From Flammulina velutipes (Eukaryota > Basidiomycota > Agaricomycetes > Agaricales > Physalacriaceae), in NCBI GenBank assembly GCA_011800155.1, contig CM022369.1:3596001-3660000 (forward strand): 64,000 nt of DNA. Direction: 5' to 3'. The notes beneath the pieces were generated by a model. It was given only the letters and a program-made list of their open reading frames with translations, did not search any database and was not told the origin of the DNA. Position numbers and translations under genes: made by a program. Positions within the stretch are counted from its first letter, which is position 1; each line of letters opens with the position of its first letter. Below are positions 58,253 to 64,000 of the stretch, in pieces.

Positions 58253-60734
58253 ATGATGCCACCCTTGGTCAAGCTACTCACCTTTGCACTTTCAGCCCAT
58301 TTTGTTGTTTCTCAATTCACCTACTCTTTCCCCGATTGCGCCGATGGCCCTCTTGCTGGGACTGGAGTCTGCGACACTGCACTCGATCCAAGGACCAGAG
58401 CCGAATCTCTTGTGGAGCTGTTCACACCGGAAGAACTTCTGAACAACACCGTCAATAGATCTCCCGGTGTCTCACGTATTGGTCTTCCTCCGTACGAATG
58501 GTGGTCTGAGGCTTTGGTGCGTATCACTTTTCTTACTGCCCTCGAGTCTGACTCAAGTAACATCAGCATGGCGTCGCTGCGAGCCCTGGTGTCAACTTCA
58601 GCGGTAGCGGGGAATACAGCTACGCGACCTCCTTCCCTCAACCCATCCTCATGGGAGCTGCGTTCGACGATGCTCTAATCCTCGAAATCGCCAACATCAT
58701 CAGCACGGAAGGACGTGCGTTTAGCAATTCTGGACGTGCTGGACTAGATTTCTGGACGCCTAATATCAATCCCTTCAAAGATCCTCGATGGGGACGGGGA
58801 CAGGAGACGCCTGGAGAGGACCCGTATCATAACGCGCAGTACACGTATAACCTTATCCAAGGTCTGCAAGGTGGGATAGATCACGAACAGTACAAGGTCG
58901 TGGCGGACTGTAAGCACTTTGCTGCTTATGATATGGAAGACTGGGGTGGAATCGAGCGCTACGAATTCGACGCGGTTGTCACACAGCAGGAGATGACGGA
59001 ATACTACCTTCCGCCTTTCCAGACCTGTGTTCGTGATGCAAAGGTACGTCAACTCTTCTTCTTCCAAAGGATTATGTTCAAAAATCATCAATTTGCAAGG
59101 TCGCATCCGTCATGTGTAGCTATAACGCGGTCAACGGCATCCCATCATGTGCGAGCTCGTGGTTGATCCAAGATGTCCTGCGAGATTATTACGGTTTTGG
59201 CGAGGATCGATGGGTCACTGGCGATTGTGGTGCTGTCGCTAACGTTTTCGACGGACATCACTACGCGGAGTCGTACATGGTCGGGGCAGCTGCAAGCATC
59301 AAAGCTGGTACAGACCTGGATTGCGGCGGGATCTTTAACGTCTATCTTCCCGAAGCATTGAGCCAAGGGCTCATCAGTGTCGATGACCTCAAGACTGCCT
59401 TGGTTCGGCAATATATATCCCTTGTCCGGTAAATCCTACCTCCACTACCCACATATGGTTTGACTGATTTCCTTCGAAGTTTGGGATACTTCGACCCACC
59501 AGCCGAACAGCCTTACCGTCAACTAGGGTGGAACGATGTCAACACCGAGGAGGCACAGAAGCTGGCATACCGAGCCGCAGCTGAAGGGATCGTACTCCTA
59601 AAGAACGATGGCCTCCTCCCTCTGGATGCATCAATTACAAAGGTTGCTGTCATTGGCCCTTGGGCGAACGCCACAGCGATGATGCAGGGGAACTACAAAG
59701 GCCCTGCCCCGTTCCTCGTTAGTCCTTACGATGCCGCCCAGACCGCTGGATACGAGACGAGTTACGCACTCGGCACAGATGTCAATTCGACGAGCCGGAG
59801 TGGGTTCGCTGAGGCGCTGGCAGCTGCTCAAGACGCCGATCTCGTTGTCTATGCCGGCGGTATAGCTAATCAGATCATTGAGGGAGAGACGCTGGACAGG
59901 ACGTCGATAGCTTGGCCGGGTAACCAGTTGGAGCTGATCGACGAGCTGGCGGAGCTCGGAAAGCCATTGGTTGTGTTGCAGTTTGGAGGTGGGCAAGTAG
60001 ATGACACTCCTATCAAAGAGAGTGATTCGGTAAGACGCCTTCGATCCATCATGTCACTCCCTGAACTCCAACAGGTTAATGCAATCCTTTGGGCTGGATA
60101 CCCTGGACAAAGTGGAGGAACAGCGGTATTCGATATCCTGATGGGTATCGTCGCTCCTGCTGGACGTTTAGTCACGACTCAATACCCAGCCGAGTACACC
60201 GACCAGGTTCCCATGACGGATATGAACCTGCGCCCCAGCGCCACGAACCCGGGACGTACATATCAATGGTACAGCGGCACGCCCGTGTACGAATTCGGAT
60301 ACGGCCTCCATTACACCAACTTCACCTACGCGTGGGCGTCGCCTCCTGCTGAGTCATACGATATCCAGGCGCTTGAGCTGGGCGAGGTTACGGACTTGAC
60401 GGTGTTGGATACACTGGAGGTGGAGGTGACCAACGTGGGTGGCGTTGCGTCGGATTACGTGGCGTTGCTGTTTGTCAATGGGACACATGGGCCGGAGCCG
60501 TACTATAATAAGAAGCTTGTGGCGTACACGCGTCTGTTTGGTGTTGATGGGAAAGCGACGGCGGAGCTGAGTGTGACTCTTGGATCGCTGGCTCGCTCGG
60601 ATGACCTGGGCAACTCTTGGCTATATCCTGGGCAGTATAACGTCTTGTTCGACGTGACGGGAGAGTTATCCGCCACGTTCGAGCTAACAGGAGAGGCATT
60701 GCAGCTCAGCGAATGGCCTCAACCTCGTTCATAA
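58253..60734 (+). CDS. GH3 beta-xylosidase, secreted
   Basis: Exons 58253-58516, 58567-59043, 59100-59428, 59480-60029 and 60075-60734 close to 759 aa. I chose the MMPPLVKLL start because it gives a clean signal peptide (to about residue 20). Fungal GH3 xylosidase motifs follow in order: YEWWSEALHG, GLDFWTPNINPFKDPRWGRG, VADCKHFAAYDME, and VTGDCGAV with the nucleophile Asp289. The alpha/beta sandwich has IVLLKNDGLLPLD and GYPGQSGG, and the fibronectin III-like domain has YEFGYGLHYTNF. It would release xylose from the non-reducing ends of xylo-oligosaccharides, part of hemicellulose breakdown. The fourth intron (60030-60074) is 45 nt and in frame, so it can be missed; removing it joins DS to VNAILWAGYP as in relatives. 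Confidence 0.93.
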
Positions 60735-61482
60735 AATCTAGGCCTTTTTGCTTGAAAATATCAGAATTTTGTATCACTATCAGTAAACTTTTACTATCAA
60801 TAAATGTTCCCTTCTTTGACACAGATAAATGTGGTCGTACGACGACTCTCTTGTCTATAGAGTGTACATCGGACTGACAGCGTCAACAAGGTCGATGATC
60901 TGGGAGTCAGGCACCAGACTAAGCTACGTTCAAGCTACATACGGCTACATACGGCTAAAAAAGTCGGCTTTGATTTTCGGCTATCTTGGCTATGATAGCT
61001 ATGCAGTACTGGCTGGATGGCCTGTACTAAGCATTGCGGGCAAATAGATTCGGACGCTGGTCTTCACTCATATAAAATCTAATACGGACGGCGTTGTTGG
61101 TATATTGCATGTCTGCATCGTATGTACGAGCATATAGTAGGCATTCGCAGTCAGCTCGAGTATTGCACCACATACCACTCTAATCCTTGACGGTCATATA
61201 CGTGCTCTGATTCCAGTCACCTGCTCGGGAGGTAGAAGTTTCCCTGTAAGACTCAAAAGAAATTGGGTAGCGCAAGAAGTGTATCGAACTAGGACTACTT
61301 ATACATTTCTCAGCATGTCCCAACAATTTTGAGAACATACTCTACTAATATCTAAAGAAGGTGCTGAAAGCAAGATATATAACAAGATAAGTATAGATAA
61401 GATAAAATTGAGCAGAAGAATATATGAATTAGGATACAAAATTGTGGAATAAAGGCAATTAGAACAAACTCCACATCCCTCG
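60735..61482. other. Intergenic, tail-to-tail
   Basis: Lies between the xylosidase stop and the stop of the minus-strand gene to the right. AT-rich, with a few short direct repeats (for example ACATACGGCTA twice near 60,940). No gene seen. Confidence 0.45.
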
Positions 61483-62536
61483 TCAACTAATACCAGACGG
61501 CCCAATACCACCACAGCTATCAGGTGAGGATACCTCGAGCTTCAGTGTGCATTTGAGGGTGTTCTTCGCGTAGTTGACCTCCATACTATCAACATTGACA
61601 TCGACTTGGCCCAGTTTCACGGATTTGGAGAATGACGGGCCACCTGAGAGTATGAGTCAGCGAGGGAAGAGATAAGACAGATAGAGACGGACCGCCACGA
61701 GTCCATGAGAAGCCCTTGAGGTCTTTGTATTCGTCACCAAAGAAATCCTTAACTTGCTGACTGGTCTAGGGACAAGGTCAGAGGTAGAGCATTCATGAAA
61801 GCACAAGGCAGACATACAAAGGTGATGATGGTGACAGTGCTCTTGGGTTTATTCGTCGGTGTTGGCTGGATGAGTGTCCCTTTCCCGCCGAAGATAGTCT
61901 CAAACTCGGACGGCTCAAAGACCTCGTCGACTTTGACGGACTTTGACGCGCCTTGGAATTTGCACGTCTCGGATTTACACTCTTTTTTAATTCTGGAGGT
62001 TATGTAGGTCAATAAAACGCGTGGGTAGTGTGTGGACGAGAGGAGACGCGCCTGTCAAAGATTTTTTTGAGCTGGACTTTGATCTTCTTGGCGTCTGCTT
62101 TGGTGGACGCGGCGGTAGCTACGGTGGAAGATTTGGTGGTCCTGGCGCGTTTGGCGGGCGGTTCTTTGGTTGCGGACTCGAGCAGGTCTTCGAGCTGTGT
62201 GTAAACGGTTGAGTGGCAAAGAAATGAAAGAAAAGACGCGTGCATACCTGGAAGATACGCTGCCTCATTGCCTCGATGACCTGGGAGCAATTTGTTAGTT
62301 TGCGATGCGTTGTGGGGGCACAAATACGCACAGTGGCACTGGCACTAAATTCCTTTGAAAGATCGACATCTTCTGGATGCTAGTTAGCGGCCAGTGATGA
62401 TAAGGCGAAGGCGATGCTGCGTACCACCGTTGGCAGTCGTGATCGTGCGTTTGCGAGGATTCTTGACGTTTGGGTGAGCGTCCGGCGCGTTTTCCTTGTC
62501 GGTGACTGGGAAGGCAAGAACAGATTGAGCAGACAT
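61483..62536 (-). CDS. Hypothetical basic coiled-coil protein, 245 aa, seven exons
   Basis: Minus-strand exons 62536-62425, 62372-62332, 62280-62248, 62194-62052, 61992-61818, 61765-61693 and 61643-61483 close in frame. The intron 62051-61993 appears to start with GC (ACAG|GCGCGT); no GT donor in the region keeps the frame. The N terminus is unstructured and carries KEN (TDKENAPD, possibly an APC/C degron) and a basic cluster (NPRKRT). A predicted coiled coil follows (EAMRQRIFQLEDLLESA), then a nuclear-localisation-like PPAKRARTTKSS. The C-terminal half is a compact domain (EFETIFGGKGTLIQPT, TIITFTSQQVKDFFG, KGFSWTRGGPSFSKSVKLG) that I do not recognise. A nuclear role is an inference from the basic motifs. 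Confidence 0.72.
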
Positions 62537-63364
62537 TATTTGAGGTGGTGGTAGAAGGAGAAAGCGAGGCTACGTTACTGTCACGCCTCAACGCGACGTT
62601 GATTACCACACGTGATTGCTACTATTTACTTTTCCCACGCAAAGCCGTGGTGATAATGGAAACTGGAATCAGTGACATTGGTCAAAATATCGAAAAGAAA
62701 GAAATACATAAGGCCCAGAGAGTCCATATGTCCAAAAAAGTCTGACTAGCGTCGACGAAGAAACAAGATTCTTCATGTCAGAATGTTCGTTCATTGTGGC
62801 GCCGCGGACGGAGATGGTGTTGGCTACTGGTTATAACGGACTCGAATTTCTAGCAAATTAGTATAGTATGGTTATTACAAGTACTACTTCTTTCCGTGTC
62901 TCCTCTTGTCAAAGCATTCCACGCATTGTGGCGTGCCAGGGCGAATTCAGTGGGAACCATCAGTTTATTAGTGTATGCAGGACGAAAATGGGTCTTTCTT
63001 CGGCGACGTCAGAAGACGCAACGGACTATTCTTGTTCTTAATTATCCGTGATATTTTTCTACGAGAGAATACTGTAAAGTGGTTGAAACATACCCTATTA
63101 TGCTCCTGGAACTAGTGTGTTACATGGCTGACCCTTGCAGCGAACTCTTTCGAAATCCTTGTGCGCTATGAAGATTACCGTCAGCCATCGGTAGCAGGAT
63201 CAGCTTAGGTGCTTACCTTCTGCAATATCTATAGTCGTCGACAATAATTGCATATATCCGTCCTGTTCGTTGTCTATGACATTTTCTCCAAAGTCAATGA
63301 GCGCGTAGACGTTGCGGACTAAGACTTTGTCAAGTAGGATTAAGACTGCGGGACTGGTCAATAC
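62537..63364. other. Intergenic region
   Basis: Contains the promoter of the minus-strand gene at its left end. No coding exon or RNA gene is recognised in the rest. Confidence 0.4.
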
Positions 63365-63753
63365 TCACGGGTGGCATTCACTTGTGCCTCCGACAGGGGA
63401 CCTCGCGTTGTGGATACGTTGTGGATACGTTGAGGATCCAATGTTTCAGGGATAAGCATTAAGTACTAAGTACTGGCAAGCAACTAATAAACTCTGGTTC
63501 CACATAATACTCAATCCACGTGCCTCCTGCTCAGTACTCGCCCTCGACAATGACAACATCCAGCTAATGCCAATGTGCGCCACACCGTTCCCTACGTACT
63601 ACGTGATAGATTGAATAAACATTTGAATTATAATTTCTATATTGACATATATAATTCCTAATTAAATTGATTGGTGTCGGAGGCACGACGTATCCTCAAC
63701 GTATCCACAACGCGAGGTCCCCTGTCGGAGGCACAAGCAAATGCCACCCGTGA
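63365..63753. repeat. Long inverted repeat (about 63-bp arms, 253-bp spacer)
   Basis: Left arm 63365-63437 and right arm 63691-63753 are reverse complements apart from two mismatches and an 11-bp direct duplication (TGGATACGTTG) in the left arm. The arms begin TCACGGGTGGCATT and run inward through GTGCCTCCGACAGGGGACC. The spacer is AT-rich and non-coding. It is either a foldback or MITE-type element or a recent inverted duplication. An additional partial copy of TGTCGGAGGCAC lies immediately inside the right arm (near 63,676). Confidence 0.65.
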
Positions 63754-64000
63754 CTCACGGAATGGCATCCCTAGAATTAGATTCGTCTCCTTTGTATTTA
63801 TACTCATCGGCTGGAACTGCCGTGGACGAGTAAGGAATGAATTCCGCAATGATATAAATACAGACTCACCGATCCCAAGCACATTTCCTCCCCATTTTCG
63901 AAGGGAACCGTTTCGGCGGTTTGGCTCGAATGACTGTTAGATGTAATGTTAATAGTCTCCCGTAGGTGTCGGTGTTACGACGTACAGCGTCATATCCAAA
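63754..64000. other. Window edge, no gene recognised
   Basis: Short open frames on both strands without support. The window ends before any gene becomes recognisable. Confidence 0.35.

Overview
The window is nuclear DNA from a mushroom-forming basidiomycete (Agaricomycetes). The evidence is dense 45-60 nt GT-AG introns with TACTAAC/CTAAC-type branch points, plus basidiomycete-typical families: a Grifola-type peptidyl-Lys M35 peptidase, a DUF6534 membrane protein, a FunK1-like kinase, and a relic of the SpoVK/CbbX-type AAA+ family. Exon structures were built by hand; most reconstructed reading frames close exactly. There are no prokaryotic features.

Layout. 1-5.7 kb: one hypothetical gene (1151-1964) and a secreted M35 deuterolysin-family gene on the minus strand (2365-3637), followed by about 2 kb of gene-poor DNA. 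5.7-34.6 kb: a large tandem segmental duplication, A1-B1-A2-B2-A3. A (about 3.6 kb) carries a gene resembling the septin/PP1 scaffold Bni4. A1 is intact; A2 and A3 are broken. B (about 9 kb) has no long ORF but is packed with degenerate repeated modules that look like exon-intron units, mostly on the minus strand. These include a seven-copy array of 42-nt microexon-like blocks alternating with short perfect hairpins whose arms co-vary, and a small plus-strand spliced unit. A2 is a recombinant: its 5' end matches A3 and its 3' end matches A1, as expected for unequal crossing-over between flanking A copies.

34.9-48.5 kb: ordinary housekeeping or accessory genes: a 21-exon PDR-type ABC transporter, a small acidic protein gene (minus), CAND1/TIP120 (14 exons), and a 17-exon DUF6534 membrane protein with 12- and 14-nt exons. 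48.6-53.6 kb: a degraded patch with a FunK1-like kinase of unresolved 5' end, a MITE-like element and an AAA+ pseudogene. 53.6-64 kb: an F-box-like gene, an intron-containing tRNA-Asp(GTC), a secreted PI-PLC X-domain protein, a secreted GH3 beta-xylosidase, a nuclear coiled-coil hypothetical gene (minus) and a 60-bp inverted-repeat element.

The window is not one pathway. The secreted M35 peptidase, PI-PLC-like protein and GH3 xylosidase fit a saprotrophic secretome. The unusual part is the A-B tandem array and the structured, microexon-like B repeats.
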